DNA of 12,321 bases from Candidatus Zixiibacteriota bacterium (GCA_003641415.1 QNAG01000066.1:1-12321), one strand, 5' to 3'. Positions 1-7,661 are shown, numbered from the stretch's first letter. The notes: a model not told the origin generated them from the sequence alone. Program-made: numbers and translations.

Positions 1-176
1 ACCGGTTTTTTGAACGATGGCTGGACCGGGGTAGCATCGGCAATATGCGTAAAACGCTCGTGGTCCGGATTGATTTTTTCTATTGGGTTCAACTCGCGTT
101 GTGGGACATCGGCTAGTGCGCTGATCGCCAGCAAAAGGCAACCAATAATAGTTATGACGGTTAGGTTTCTTGACAT
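1..176 (-). CDS. Secreted protein of unknown function, N-terminal part only
   Basis: This is a partial gene on the minus strand: ATG at 176, 58 codons visible, then it leaves the window at base 1. The first 22 residues form a classic Sec signal peptide: a basic start (MSRN), a hydrophobic core (about residues 5-19) and an Ala-Leu-Ala site before Asp23. The mature part begins DVPQREL and is polar, so the product should be exported to the periplasm or beyond. An I-I-G-C sequence at residues 10-13 resembles a lipobox, but a hydrophobic stretch follows the Cys, so cleavage after ALA seems more likely. The start is supported by GGAG at 184-187 (minus strand), seven bases from the ATG, and by a good promoter further upstream. 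The family is not recognisable from this fragment. Confidence 0.75.
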   Translation of the reverse strand, partial: MSRNLTVITIIGCLLLAISALADVPQRELNPIEKINPDHERFTHIADATPVQPSFKKP

Positions 177-272
177 GTTACTTCTCCACGTACACCAAAA
201 GCCAACTTGCTACGTCCGGGGCAGAATTGCCACAAGGCCGGCTTGGTTGTGTATTTCGACAAGTATATTTAT

Positions 273-301
273 AATATAAGCAATTGTCCCACAGCAGCCA
301 A
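273..301 (-). promoter_or_regulatory. Sigma70-like promoter for the secreted-protein gene
   Basis: Read on the minus strand, a -35 box TTGGCT (301-296) and a -10 box TATATT (278-273) are separated by exactly 17 bases. They match the TTGACA/TATAAT consensus at 4 and 5 of 6 positions. Transcription would start near 266, giving a leader of about 90 bases before the ATG at 176. The 163-base gap 177-339 holds this promoter and the leader, and nothing else was seen in it. Confidence 0.55.
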
Positions 302-339
302 CAGATTTATGGGGGAAGAAGCAGTGTGTTTGAAATTAT

Positions 340-855
340 TTACTCGGTGCGGAAATGACCTTTGTCAACGAGTTCTTCCTGTTTGCGTATCAGTTTGCGA
401 ACAGTTCCATAGCGAGGGCGGACTACCTGAAACACAATAAACGATGCTATTACAAAGATCACAGTTTCTCGAAATCGTCCTGTAAGAAAAAAATAGACTG
501 GTCCCAGAAGCGCTATTCCAGCAATCTTCTGAAACATAGGTCGCGCTATTTCTCGCAACCCCGATATAATATCCTGCTCGAATGTTTCACGTCGCAGAAT
601 CAATGGTTGTCTCAGCTTTTTTATAGCCGGCAACAGCGCTGCCGCAACCATTATCAACCCCAACCCACAAAAAATATAGAAGAGGGGATTAGCCCAGGTT
701 CCGACAATATTCGCAACGTTCCCTTTTTGATTGAAAAAGTAACAGATCAGCAGAAGCGCTCCGGGGAGCGCCACATTAACACCCAGGCCATAATAGAGTA
801 ATTTTGCGATGATACGAGTCAGGTCATACTTGTCGGTCGAAAAATCCACTGTCAT
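340..855 (-). CDS. Four-helix inner-membrane protein, unknown function
   Basis: This 171-residue protein has four hydrophobic segments, in two pairs, at about residues 19-40, 57-76, 110-127 and 130-147. The charged link between the pairs (about residues 79-107, rich in Arg, Glu and Lys) and the basic C-terminal tail (PRYGTVRKLIRKQ) suggest both ends face the cytoplasm. Its ATG overlaps the stop of the preceding gene in an ATGA (855-852), so the two are probably translationally coupled and may form one complex. I do not recognise the family and see no catalytic motif. It is the last gene of the tadA cluster; the downstream secreted-protein gene has its own promoter. A real gene is well supported by coupling and by its consistent membrane-protein composition. 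Confidence 0.75.
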   Translation of the reverse strand: MTVDFSTDKYDLTRIIAKLLYYGLGVNVALPGALLLICYFFNQKGNVANIVGTWANPLFYIFCGLGLIMVAAALLPAIKKLRQPLILRRETFEQDIISGLREIARPMFQKIAGIALLGPVYFFLTGRFRETVIFVIASFIVFQVVRPRYGTVRKLIRKQEELVDKGHFRTE

Positions 856-1313
856 GTTACCTCACTTTTTTGGAGAAATCGTCGAAAATTTTCCTCGCCC
901 GGCCAATGAACAAACGACCAGCATATACCAATAGCATAAAACACAAGCATGCGCCAGAGATCACCCGACACCAGGAAGATAACTAACCCCATGATATGGG
1001 AGCTTTCTACGAAAGCCAGCTTTGTTAGTGTTGTGATCGTGAACATCTGAGAGGCCGACATTGTAGAGTTAGACTGTTGTTGAAAGTTGCGGCGTTGTGT
1101 TTTCTCTATAATGGGCAAAAACAACGGCGAAAGGGCTGCAACAATAATCATAATATAAAAAGCAAGGTCAGCCTCAGCGGCGATAGGTTCCCCGGTCTGC
1201 AGCCAAAAAAACGCTATGGCAAGATAGATAACCGGCGCTACTATCAGCATAGCTACCGCAATCAGGCGAGTTTTATGGAGTTCCCTGGTCTGGGCATCAT
1301 CAAGTGGAATCAA
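852..1313 (-). CDS. Four-helix inner-membrane protein, unknown function, TTG start
   Basis: This is a 153-residue membrane protein with likely helices at about residues 16-38, 52-69, 90-110 and 118-135. It ends in a polar tail (WPGEENFRRFLQKSEVT). The start codon is TTG at 1313-1311, overlapping the tadA stop as TTGA. The start is supported by AGGAG at 1326-1322, eight bases upstream, and no ATG lies before residue 22, inside the first helix. Overlaps at both ends (with tadA and with the next membrane gene) show it is the middle cistron of a coupled three-gene unit. It has about the same size and helix count as the next gene, so the two may be partners or distant paralogues, which is inference. 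The family is not recognised. Confidence 0.75.
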   Translation of the reverse strand: MIPLDDAQTRELHKTRLIAVAMLIVAPVIYLAIAFFWLQTGEPIAAEADLAFYIMIIVAALSPLFLPIIEKTQRRNFQQQSNSTMSASQMFTITTLTKLAFVESSHIMGLVIFLVSGDLWRMLVFYAIGICWSFVHWPGEENFRRFLQKSEVT

Positions 1314-1786
1314 TTGAGTTGCTCCTTTCCCTTGCGTACGTGTGCGAAGAACTGCCGCATCAGCGCCGCTATTTCGTCGGCCATGACACCGCCGATGATT
1401 TCTATACGGTGATTAAGTCTCTGGTCGGTAGGGATTTCGAATATCGATCCACATGCGCCAAACTTGGGGTCTTTGGCGCCAAAGACAATAGTCTTGATCC
1501 GCGATAGCACCGCCGCTCCGCTGCACATGGCACACGGTTCCAGCGTTGAAAACAGCGTACAGTTTTCCAAGCGCCAGTCGCCGAAGTGGTTATACGCCGC
1601 CGAGAGCGCAATCATCTCGGCGTGGGCGCTGGCATCGTGAAGTTGCCGGGTTCGATTGTGGCCGCGCCCGATGATGCGATTATCGAAAACGACAACCGCC
1701 CCCACAGGTACCTCATCTTCCTCATAGGCCAGTTCGGCTTCGCGCAACGCCATAGCCATAAAATGTTCGTGCTTGTCGGTTATCAC
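1310..1786 (-). CDS. tadA: tRNA-specific adenosine deaminase TadA
   Basis: This 158-residue zinc deaminase would convert adenosine-34 (wobble position) of tRNA-Arg(ACG) to inosine in the cytoplasm, allowing one tRNA to read several Arg codons. The cytidine/deoxycytidylate deaminase fold is clear. VPVGAVVV lies at about residues 27-34, H-A-E at 55-57 supplies the zinc ligand His55 and the proton-shuttling Glu57, and PCAMC at 84-88 supplies zinc ligands Cys85 and Cys88. Length is usual for the family. The start is GTG at 1786. It has no clear Shine-Dalgarno sequence, but the N-terminus (HEHFMAMALREAELA) aligns naturally with TadA proteins, and the next in-frame Met is residue 10. It heads a coupled unit with two membrane-protein genes to which it has no obvious functional link. 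Confidence 0.93.
   Translation of the reverse strand: MITDKHEHFMAMALREAELAYEEDEVPVGAVVVFDNRIIGRGHNRTRQLHDASAHAEMIALSAAYNHFGDWRLENCTLFSTLEPCAMCSGAAVLSRIKTIVFGAKDPKFGACGSIFEIPTDQRLNHRIEIIGGVMADEIAALMRQFFAHVRKGKEQLN
1322..1326 (-). promoter_or_regulatory. Shine-Dalgarno site that decides a TTG start
   Basis: AGGAG on the minus strand lies inside the 3' end of tadA, eight bases before the TTG at 1313. It is the reason for choosing TTG rather than a later ATG as the start of the downstream membrane protein. Confidence 0.6.
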
Positions 1787-2055
1787 GTGAGGAATATAGT
1801 CGAGAGTATAAGCCCCGCCAACTTGTTTTTAAGGCGAATGCTATATCTATATCAGACTTATACCAAGTTGTAAAAGCCCGGATCAATTTATAATCTGAGA
1901 TGCAGTTGCTGATATGATAAGGGAGTTGAGGAAATCAAGGTCCTGCCAGTGATGTTTGCCATCATGCGATGCCAGAATATCATCAATGGTCGTTACAAAA
2001 TTTATTTCAATGACCGCAGACGATTAATTATCACAAAATCAAGCCATTGCTACTA
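1787..2055. other. Intergenic gap between atpC and tadA
   Basis: These 269 bases have no convincing gene. The first bases after atpC are two further TAG triplets. A possible minus-strand -10 (TATACT, 1810-1805) with a poor -35 (TTAAAA) could serve tadA, with a leader of only about 12 bases. An imperfect hairpin (about 1957-1974, TGCCATC/GATGCCA with one mismatch) lacks a T run, so I see no confident terminator for the atp operon. A 46-codon open stretch without a start codon (1883-2023, minus) is discussed under rejected items. Confidence 0.5.
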
Positions 2056-2469
2056 CTACTTATGACCCTCTTTGTATACACGTATACGGTTGCGGGCTCG
2101 CTCGATAGCTTCCCGGATCGATGGTAGATCAATATCTGTTTCAGCTTTACCCGCAGAGACGAGCCGATTTTTCTCTCGTTCATAGGCAACTTGAGCACGC
2201 TCGATATCAATCTCGTCAGCCCGTTCGACTGCCTCAGCGAGAATCGAGGCCTTGTTATTGGATACCTCGAGGAAACCACCAGATACAGCCATCAAGTTGA
2301 TCGTATTATCAGCATCCCGAAACTCAATCCGTCCGGGTATCAGAGCCGTTATCAGTGGGGCATGATTAGACAGAACGCCCAGATATCCTTCAGTTCCGGG
2401 TACAACAAGCGATTTTATTTCAGCCTCGAAAAAGATTTTCTCTGGTGTTACTATTGAAAGTAGAAACAT
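2056..2469 (-). CDS. atpC: ATP synthase F1 subunit epsilon
   Basis: Epsilon is a central-stalk subunit that links gamma to the c-ring and can act as an inhibitor of ATP hydrolysis. The 137-residue protein has the N-terminal beta-sandwich, opening SIVTPEKIFFEAEIKSLV and including the family-typical GYLGVLSNHAPLITAL (about residues 28-43). A C-terminal helical hairpin follows (about 86-132, rich in Glu, Arg and Ala). Length is normal. Its start lies 10 bases after the atpD stop, with only a weak purine-rich ribosome site, so it probably depends on translation of atpD. It is the last gene of the operon. Three TAG triplets in tandem (2058-2050) end the reading frame. Confidence 0.96.
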   Translation of the reverse strand: MFLLSIVTPEKIFFEAEIKSLVVPGTEGYLGVLSNHAPLITALIPGRIEFRDADNTINLMAVSGGFLEVSNNKASILAEAVERADEIDIERAQVAYEREKNRLVSAGKAETDIDLPSIREAIERARNRIRVYKEGHK

Positions 2470-2479
2470 ACTACTCTAC

Positions 2480-3886
2480 TTATTTCTTTGATTTCTCGTA
2501 GCGTTCCAGGACTTCATCTATACCGCCGGTCATGTAGAACATTTGCTCAGGAATGTGGTCCAGTTCTCCGGAGATTATCATCTTGAAACCCTTGATAGTA
2601 TCCTCGATTTTGACATACCTGCCTTCGCTACCGGTAAATGCCTCAGCTACGAAGAACGGCTGTGACAGGAATCTCTGGATTTTCCGGGCTCTGAGGACAA
2701 TTTCTTTGTCCTCTTCCGAAAGTTCATCCATACCGAGAATGGCGATGATGTCTTGTAAGTTCTTGTAGCGTTGCAGAATCTGTTGAATCTCACGAGCAAT
2801 CTGGTAGTGTTCTTTTCCCACAACACCCGGATCGAGAATGCGCGATGTGGAATCCAGTGGGTCCACAGCAGGGTAAAGACCAAGCTCTGCAATTTGACGC
2901 GACAACACGGTAGTAGCATCAAGATGTGCAAATGTTGTAGCCGGCGCCGGATCGGTCAGGTCATCAGCCGGCACATAGATAGCCTGCACGGAAGTGATGG
3001 AGCCTGATGTTGTGGAAGTAATTCGTTCTTGAAGGCCGCCCATCTCAGTACCAAGTGTCGGCTGATAACCTACAGCCGAAGGCATACGTCCCAACAATGC
3101 CGAAACTTCAGAACCGGCCTGGACAAACCGGAAGATATTGTCAATGAACAACAGCACATCCTGTCCCGCCTCGTCGCGGAAATACTCTGCCATAGTCAGA
3201 CCCGAGAGAGCGATTCTCAGACGTGCACCCGGGGGCTCGTTCATCTGGCCAAACACCATTGCGGTACGTTTGATAACTCCCGATTCTGTCATCTCAAGCC
3301 AGAGATCATTGCCTTCACGAGTACGCTCTCCAACTCCACAGAACACTGAATAGCCACCATGATGCGTGGCGATATTGTGAATCAACTCCTGGATAATAAC
3401 TGTTTTGCCTACACCGGCACCGCCAAACATACCAACCTTACCACCTTTGAGGTACGGTTCGAGCAGGTCAATTACTTTTATACCTGTCTCGAACATTTCA
3501 GCATGAATGGCTTGCTCCTCGAAGGAAGGAGCCTCTCGATGGATTGGCATGCGCTTAGTTTCATCGGGGAGATCACCCTTGGAATCAATCGTTTGTCCGA
3601 GTAAATTAAAGACGCGCCCCAGAACTTTTTCACCAACCGGGACGGTTATTGTGGTACCGACATCAACAGCTTCCATACCACGCACCAAACCATCAGTTGA
3701 CGCCAGCGCAACGCATCGGACGATATTGTCGCCGATGTGCATTGCAACTTCGACCGTTAGATCGATTTTATTTTCTTTATCGACAATCTTGATGGCGTTC
3801 AGGATATTAGGTAAAGCACCGGCACGAAACTCGCAGTCGACAGTAGGGCCGATTACCTGAACAACCTTTCCAATGTTTTCAGCCAT
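2480..3886 (-). CDS. atpD: ATP synthase F1 subunit beta (catalytic)
   Basis: Beta carries the three catalytic sites that make ATP from ADP and phosphate on the cytoplasmic F1 head. The 468-residue sequence is full length. Visible features are the N-terminal barrel (about residues 1-80), the P-loop GGAGVGKT at 155-162, the catalytic Glu187 in GERTREGNDL, the Walker B stretch LLFIDNIFRF at about 245-254, and the DELSEED loop at 387-393, which contacts gamma. The protein ends in ERYEKSKK. The ATG at 3886 has GGAG eight bases upstream. It sits 52 bases after atpG and 10 bases before atpC, in the usual gamma-beta-epsilon order. No key residue is missing, so I expect an active enzyme. Confidence 0.98.
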   Translation of the reverse strand: MAENIGKVVQVIGPTVDCEFRAGALPNILNAIKIVDKENKIDLTVEVAMHIGDNIVRCVALASTDGLVRGMEAVDVGTTITVPVGEKVLGRVFNLLGQTIDSKGDLPDETKRMPIHREAPSFEEQAIHAEMFETGIKVIDLLEPYLKGGKVGMFGGAGVGKTVIIQELIHNIATHHGGYSVFCGVGERTREGNDLWLEMTESGVIKRTAMVFGQMNEPPGARLRIALSGLTMAEYFRDEAGQDVLLFIDNIFRFVQAGSEVSALLGRMPSAVGYQPTLGTEMGGLQERITSTTSGSITSVQAIYVPADDLTDPAPATTFAHLDATTVLSRQIAELGLYPAVDPLDSTSRILDPGVVGKEHYQIAREIQQILQRYKNLQDIIAILGMDELSEEDKEIVLRARKIQRFLSQPFFVAEAFTGSEGRYVKIEDTIKGFKMIISGELDHIPEQMFYMTGGIDEVLERYEKSKK

Positions 3887-3938
3887 TAGGCAAACTCCGC
3901 ATATATCTGGGCATTATTTTTTTCATATCCTATCAGGA

Positions 3939-4811
3939 CTAACCTTTCAGCGCCTCAGCTCCGGAAACAACTTCAAGCAGTTCCTTAGTAATCTGTGCCT
4001 GGCGCGCTTTATTGTAATCCAGGGTTAAACCGTCTATCATTTCACCGGCGTTCTTTGTCGCCGCATTCATAGCAATCATGCGGCTGCCGTGTTCACTGGC
4101 GAAGGAATCCGTCAGAGCTGTGACCATCTTTGTTGTGGCATAGCCGGGCATAAGCGCTTCATAGATGCGCTCTGCATTTGGTTCGAAGATATAATCAGCA
4201 GTTCCTCCGGATTTACTCTCATCATTCTTCTCTGGTGGAACAATAGGCAAATACTTCTCCAAAGTTGGCTGGAACTTCGCCATAGAGACAAAGCGAGTGT
4301 ACAGCAGCGAGATTTCATCAGTTTTGCCCAGTACAAAGCGAGTAGTCAAAAAATTGACCAGCGTTTTAGCCTTGTCATAGTCGAGAGAGCCACCCCAGTC
4401 TCCGTAGTACTCAGCAATGGAGAACTGCCGGCGCTTGAAAAAGCCATTACCCTTCTTGCCGACTATCACCAGTTCGGTTTCAATATCCTTATTTTCAGAA
4501 AGCCAATGTATAGCCTGACGGATGATATTAGAGTTAAAACCACCACAGAAACCACGATCGGAAGATACCATAACCAAGGTTTTTTTCTTTATTTCTCGTT
4601 CTTCAAAATAGGGATGGATTATTTCACCTGTCGAACCAGCAGCCAGATTAGACAGCATTTCTTCCATCTTGATTGCGTATGGACGAGCCTGCTCTACACT
4701 TTGCTGGGCTCGGCGCAGTTTAGCCGCCGCTACCATCTCCATAGCACTTGTAATTCGTCGTGTCGATTTGACCGACTTTATTCTATTTTGTACATCACGA
4801 AGCGTTGGCAT
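3939..4811 (-). CDS. atpG: ATP synthase F1 subunit gamma
   Basis: Gamma is the rotating central shaft that couples c-ring rotation to the catalytic sites. This 290-residue protein has both conserved terminal helices of the coiled coil. The N-terminal one (about residues 1-50) includes IKSVKSTRRITSAMEMVAAAKL, here spanning about residues 12-33. The C-terminal one (about 240-288) includes RMIAMNAATKNAGEMI and the family end sequence NKARQAQITKELLEVVSGAEAL. The central domain begins with SSDRGFCGGFNSN at about 83-95. A Lys/Glu/Ser-rich insert (PPEKNDESKSGGT, near residues 192-204) is typical of the variable outer region. Start is ATG at 4811 with a modest AGG site. It lies 42 bases after atpA. 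Confidence 0.97.
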   Translation of the reverse strand: MPTLRDVQNRIKSVKSTRRITSAMEMVAAAKLRRAQQSVEQARPYAIKMEEMLSNLAAGSTGEIIHPYFEEREIKKKTLVMVSSDRGFCGGFNSNIIRQAIHWLSENKDIETELVIVGKKGNGFFKRRQFSIAEYYGDWGGSLDYDKAKTLVNFLTTRFVLGKTDEISLLYTRFVSMAKFQPTLEKYLPIVPPEKNDESKSGGTADYIFEPNAERIYEALMPGYATTKMVTALTDSFASEHGSRMIAMNAATKNAGEMIDGLTLDYNKARQAQITKELLEVVSGAEALKG

Positions 4812-4853
4812 CTATATCGCCTGATCTGTTTTCAGATTACTGTTCGAGGAGAA

Positions 4854-6371
4854 CTATTCCGCCTTGAACTGTTCCTTAAAGGCTTTGATAGCTTTTATCA
4901 GTTCGCCTTCAATCTTTTCAGTGAGCATTTTCTCCTCATTGAGCAAATGTTCAATATCCGGGTAATTTTTATTACAGAAAGCCAGAAATTCTTTTTCGCA
5001 ACGGCCAATGTCATCCGTGGGAACATCATCAAGATAACCATTAGAACCTGCCCAGATGATCATTACCTGTTGGGATACCGGTATTGGTTCATACTGCCCC
5101 TGCTTGAGCAGCTCTACCATTTTTTGGCCACGGTTTAATTGTTGAAGGGTTGCCTTATCCAGATCGGAGCCGAACTGTGTGAATGCTTCCAGCTCGCGGA
5201 ACTGGGCAAGGTCGAGTTTCAAACGACCGGCCACGTTTTTGGCTTTCATCATCTTGGTCTGAGCATTTCCACCTACACGAGAAACTGAGATCCCGACATT
5301 AATAGCCGGACGAACACCAGAGAAGAACAGCTCGGACTCAAGGAATATCTGGCCATCGGTAATCGAGATCACATTAGTCGGAATATAGGCTGATACGTCA
5401 CCAGCTTGTGTTTCAATAATCGGGAGTGCAGTCAGGGAGCCACCACCCAATGCATCTGAAAGTTTCGAGGCACGTTCCAGAAGACGAGAGTGACAATAAA
5501 AAATATCTCCAGGGTAAGCTTCACGTCCCGGCGGACGTCGCAGCAATAGGGATAACTGGCGGTATGACTGTGCTTGTTTGGAAAGGTCATCATATATACA
5601 TAGGGCGTGCTTGCCGTTATACATGAATTCCTCCCCCATGGCACAACCGGCATAGGGAGCGATATACTGCAATGGCGCCGGATCAGTTGCGCTGGCTGAA
5701 ATTACCGTCGTGTAGTCCATAGCGCCGTGCTTGCGGAGTGTCTCCACCACCTGAGCTACGGTCGAAGTCTTCTGACCGATAGCCACATAGATGCAGGTCA
5801 CATCTGTATTCTTCTGATTGATAATCGCATCCAGTACCAGCGCTGTTTTCCCTGTTTGGCGATCACCGATTATCAACTCGCGCTGTCCGCGACCGATGGG
5901 AATCATTGAGTCAATAGCTTTCAGGCCGGTCTGCAATGGTTCTTTCACTGGCTGACGCTCAACTACACCAGGCGCTTGTCCTTCGATAACCCGAAACTTG
6001 TCGGTTACTATTGGACCTTTACCATCCAGTGGTTGACCGAGCGGGTTGACAACGCGACCGAGGAGAGCTTCACCAACCGGCACCGAAGCCACTCGACCAG
6101 TACGGCGAACAGTATCACCCTCTTTGATCTTGGTATCGGAACCGAAAATAGCAACGCCGACGTTATCTTCTTCCAAATTGAGCACAATGCCCATAATGTC
6201 GCCGGGGAATTGGATAAGCTCAGACATCTGGGCATCCTCAAGACCCCAGATTCGAGCTATACCGTCGCCCACCTGGAGCACTGTTCCGACAGACTCCATT
6301 TCGAGCTTGGTCTCGTACTTCTCCAGCTCTTTCTTGATTACTGATGATACTTCTTCAGGGTTGAGACCCAT
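4854..6371 (-). CDS. atpA: ATP synthase F1 subunit alpha
   Basis: Alpha alternates with beta in the F1 head and supplies the arginine finger to each catalytic site. The sequence has the beta-barrel domain (about 25-95), the non-catalytic P-loop GDRQTGKT at 169-176, and ISVSRVGGNAQ with the finger at Arg365. The C-terminal helical domain ends in KAFKEQFKAE. The frame could start at TTG (6377) or GTG (6374), but AGGAG at 6383-6379 is seven bases from the ATG at 6371. That spacing makes the ATG the best start, giving 505 residues. An unusually long gap (182 bases) with small hairpins precedes it, whereas other junctions in this operon are overlapping or at most 64 bases. No motif is missing. Confidence 0.97.
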   Translation of the reverse strand: MGLNPEEVSSVIKKELEKYETKLEMESVGTVLQVGDGIARIWGLEDAQMSELIQFPGDIMGIVLNLEEDNVGVAIFGSDTKIKEGDTVRRTGRVASVPVGEALLGRVVNPLGQPLDGKGPIVTDKFRVIEGQAPGVVERQPVKEPLQTGLKAIDSMIPIGRGQRELIIGDRQTGKTALVLDAIINQKNTDVTCIYVAIGQKTSTVAQVVETLRKHGAMDYTTVISASATDPAPLQYIAPYAGCAMGEEFMYNGKHALCIYDDLSKQAQSYRQLSLLLRRPPGREAYPGDIFYCHSRLLERASKLSDALGGGSLTALPIIETQAGDVSAYIPTNVISITDGQIFLESELFFSGVRPAINVGISVSRVGGNAQTKMMKAKNVAGRLKLDLAQFRELEAFTQFGSDLDKATLQQLNRGQKMVELLKQGQYEPIPVSQQVMIIWAGSNGYLDDVPTDDIGRCEKEFLAFCNKNYPDIEHLLNEEKMLTEKIEGELIKAIKAFKEQFKAE

Positions 6372-6553
6372 CACCAAACTCCTGTATTTACATCAAATTC
6401 TTTTCTAACATCACGACATGCAGAGCATGTTTCTCGTCGGACCGACGTCACCGAAGCTGACACCTCTCATTTGCTGTCCATGCAAATGCCAGCCCAATTA
6501 TCAGCGGAGAGCCACTTTCAGATAGCTAAACCGCATTGTATTAATAAACCGAA
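6372..6553 (-). other. Long atpH-atpA intergenic leader with three small hairpins
   Basis: This 182-base gap is the longest within the operon. It contains three inverted repeats: ACATGC/GCATGT at 6416-6430 (6-bp stem, 3-base loop), CGTCG/CGACG at 6436-6446 flanked by matching G/C at 6435-6447, and TTTGC/GCAAA at 6470-6486. There is no gene in it. It also holds the AGGAG ribosome site for atpA. A role in mRNA processing or in setting the high translation of alpha and beta is possible but is inference. Confidence 0.5.
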
Positions 6554-7102
6554 CTAAACTACCTTAACCTTAGCCAATTGCTTCTTTATCATCTCCAGTT
6601 CATGATGTACTGAACCATCGATGATTTCGTCGTGCAGAATCACAATCATACCACCAAGGATACCGGCATCGACCTTCACTTCAAGCTGGACAGTCAGATC
6701 GGTCTTGGCAGCCAAACGGGTAATTAGATTCTGACGCTGGTCATCATCTAAAGGATTAGCTACAATCACTGTAGCTCGAGCAATCCCTTTCTCGGCCTCA
6801 ACCAACCTGATAAAATCATCAATAATCTTAGCCAAATGAGCCATGCGATGTTTCACAATCAGAACGACCAGGAACTCAATGAACAAACGTTCCAACCTTT
6901 TCCCGAAGACATCACGCATCAAGGCTATCTTATTTTCTTCAAGCACTTGAGGCGCCTTGAGGAAATTCAATAGGGTATTATCCTTCTCAATAAACTTTCT
7001 CAAGTCCTCGAGTTGCTCATAAGCTATGTCTATAAGACCCTTTTCCTGGACGGCCATAAACAACGCCTGAGCGTACTTTCGAGCGACTTCCTGTGCTAAC
7101 AT
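6554..7102 (-). CDS. atpH: ATP synthase F1 subunit delta
   Basis: Delta (OSCP-like) ties the top of the F1 head to the b-subunit stator. This 182-residue protein has the conserved opening AQEVARKYAQALF, an alpha-helical N-terminal domain (about residues 1-105, including FIEFLVVLIVKHRMAHLAKI) and the C-terminal part. The family signature is VKVDAGILGGMIVILHDEIIDGSV at about residues 141-164. Length is normal. It starts 12 bases after the atpF stop. The spacer is A-rich and ends in CCGCCT, with no recognisable Shine-Dalgarno sequence, so translation is probably coupled to atpF. A 182-base gap separates it from atpA. Confidence 0.96.
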   Translation of the reverse strand: MLAQEVARKYAQALFMAVQEKGLIDIAYEQLEDLRKFIEKDNTLLNFLKAPQVLEENKIALMRDVFGKRLERLFIEFLVVLIVKHRMAHLAKIIDDFIRLVEAEKGIARATVIVANPLDDDQRQNLITRLAAKTDLTVQLEVKVDAGILGGMIVILHDEIIDGSVHHELEMIKKQLAKVKVV

Positions 7103-7114
7103 AGGCGGTTTTTT

Positions 7115-7597
7115 TTAGGCTTTCTCCACGTTTTCGATGAAGTGGCCAATAAGCTCACGATTTTTTTGATTATCGAGTTTTTCCATAAGAATCTTCTCGG
7201 CTGCAGTCATCGTGATAGCGACCATTTCGTCTTTTAACTGGATCTTGGCTTTTGTGATGTCCCGCTTGAGATCGGCCTTGTTCTTGGCTTCGATTTCGCG
7301 GGCTTTGGCATGAGCATCACTCTCGATTTTGGAGGCTATTTTTTTACCCTCGTTCACCGCCTCGACCAGTTTGGCCCGACGTTCGCTGTCGATATCCCTC
7401 AACTTGGACTCGTACTCGGCTCTAAGCTCATTTATTTTGGCCTTTTCGTCCTCGATTTTCTGGAACTCATCAGTAATCTTTTGGCGTCGTTCTTCCAGAA
7501 TGGACAGTATCGGTCCCCAGGCATAGCGCTTGAGAATCCACACTGTAATAAGGAAACCTACAGCGTGCGTTAGTAGTTGTTGCCATACTACATCCAT
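7115..7597 (-). CDS. atpF: ATP synthase Fo subunit b
   Basis: Subunit b forms the peripheral stator stalk between the membrane and delta. The 160-residue protein has one N-terminal membrane segment (about residues 8-22, LLTHAVGFLITVWIL), a short basic turn (KRYAWGP), then a long, highly charged coiled-coil helix from about residue 32 to 145. The end (LIGHFIENVEKA) is the likely delta-binding part. Only one b-type gene is present, so the stalk should be a b2 homodimer, not a b/b' heterodimer. GGGAG lies five bases before the ATG. It sits between atpE (63 bases away) and atpH (12 bases). Confidence 0.96.
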   Translation of the reverse strand: MDVVWQQLLTHAVGFLITVWILKRYAWGPILSILEERRQKITDEFQKIEDEKAKINELRAEYESKLRDIDSERRAKLVEAVNEGKKIASKIESDAHAKAREIEAKNKADLKRDITKAKIQLKDEMVAITMTAAEKILMEKLDNQKNRELIGHFIENVEKA

Positions 7598-7661
7598 TAG
7601 TACTCCCTGACTTTCTTTAGTACGTTCTCTCTATCGAGACAGGTACTTAAGACGAAACAGG

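Noticed and set aside
1821..1870. CAACTTG/CAAGTTG inverted repeat near the end of the atpC-tadA gap
   Set aside because: The 7-base arms are far apart (over 35 bases) in AT-rich sequence and lack a T run, so a terminator or operator is not supported.
1883..2023. A 46-codon open stretch on the minus strand between atpC and tadA, with a protein-like sequence (TTIDDILASHDGKHHWQDL)
   Set aside because: It has no ATG, GTG or TTG start in frame and no ribosome site, and an open run of this length is expected by chance. It could be the worn remnant of a gene, but nothing identifies one.
4089..5138. A long 349-codon plus-strand frame opposite atpG and atpA
   Set aside because: It lies antisense to two strongly conserved genes, spans their junction, and its translation has no recognisable family and an odd His/Phe/Cys-rich composition. 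It is a shadow of the real genes.
6372..6377. TTG (6377) or GTG (6374) as the start of atpA
   Set aside because: These codons are one and four bases from the AGGAG site, which is too close. The ATG at 6371 has the ideal seven-base spacing.
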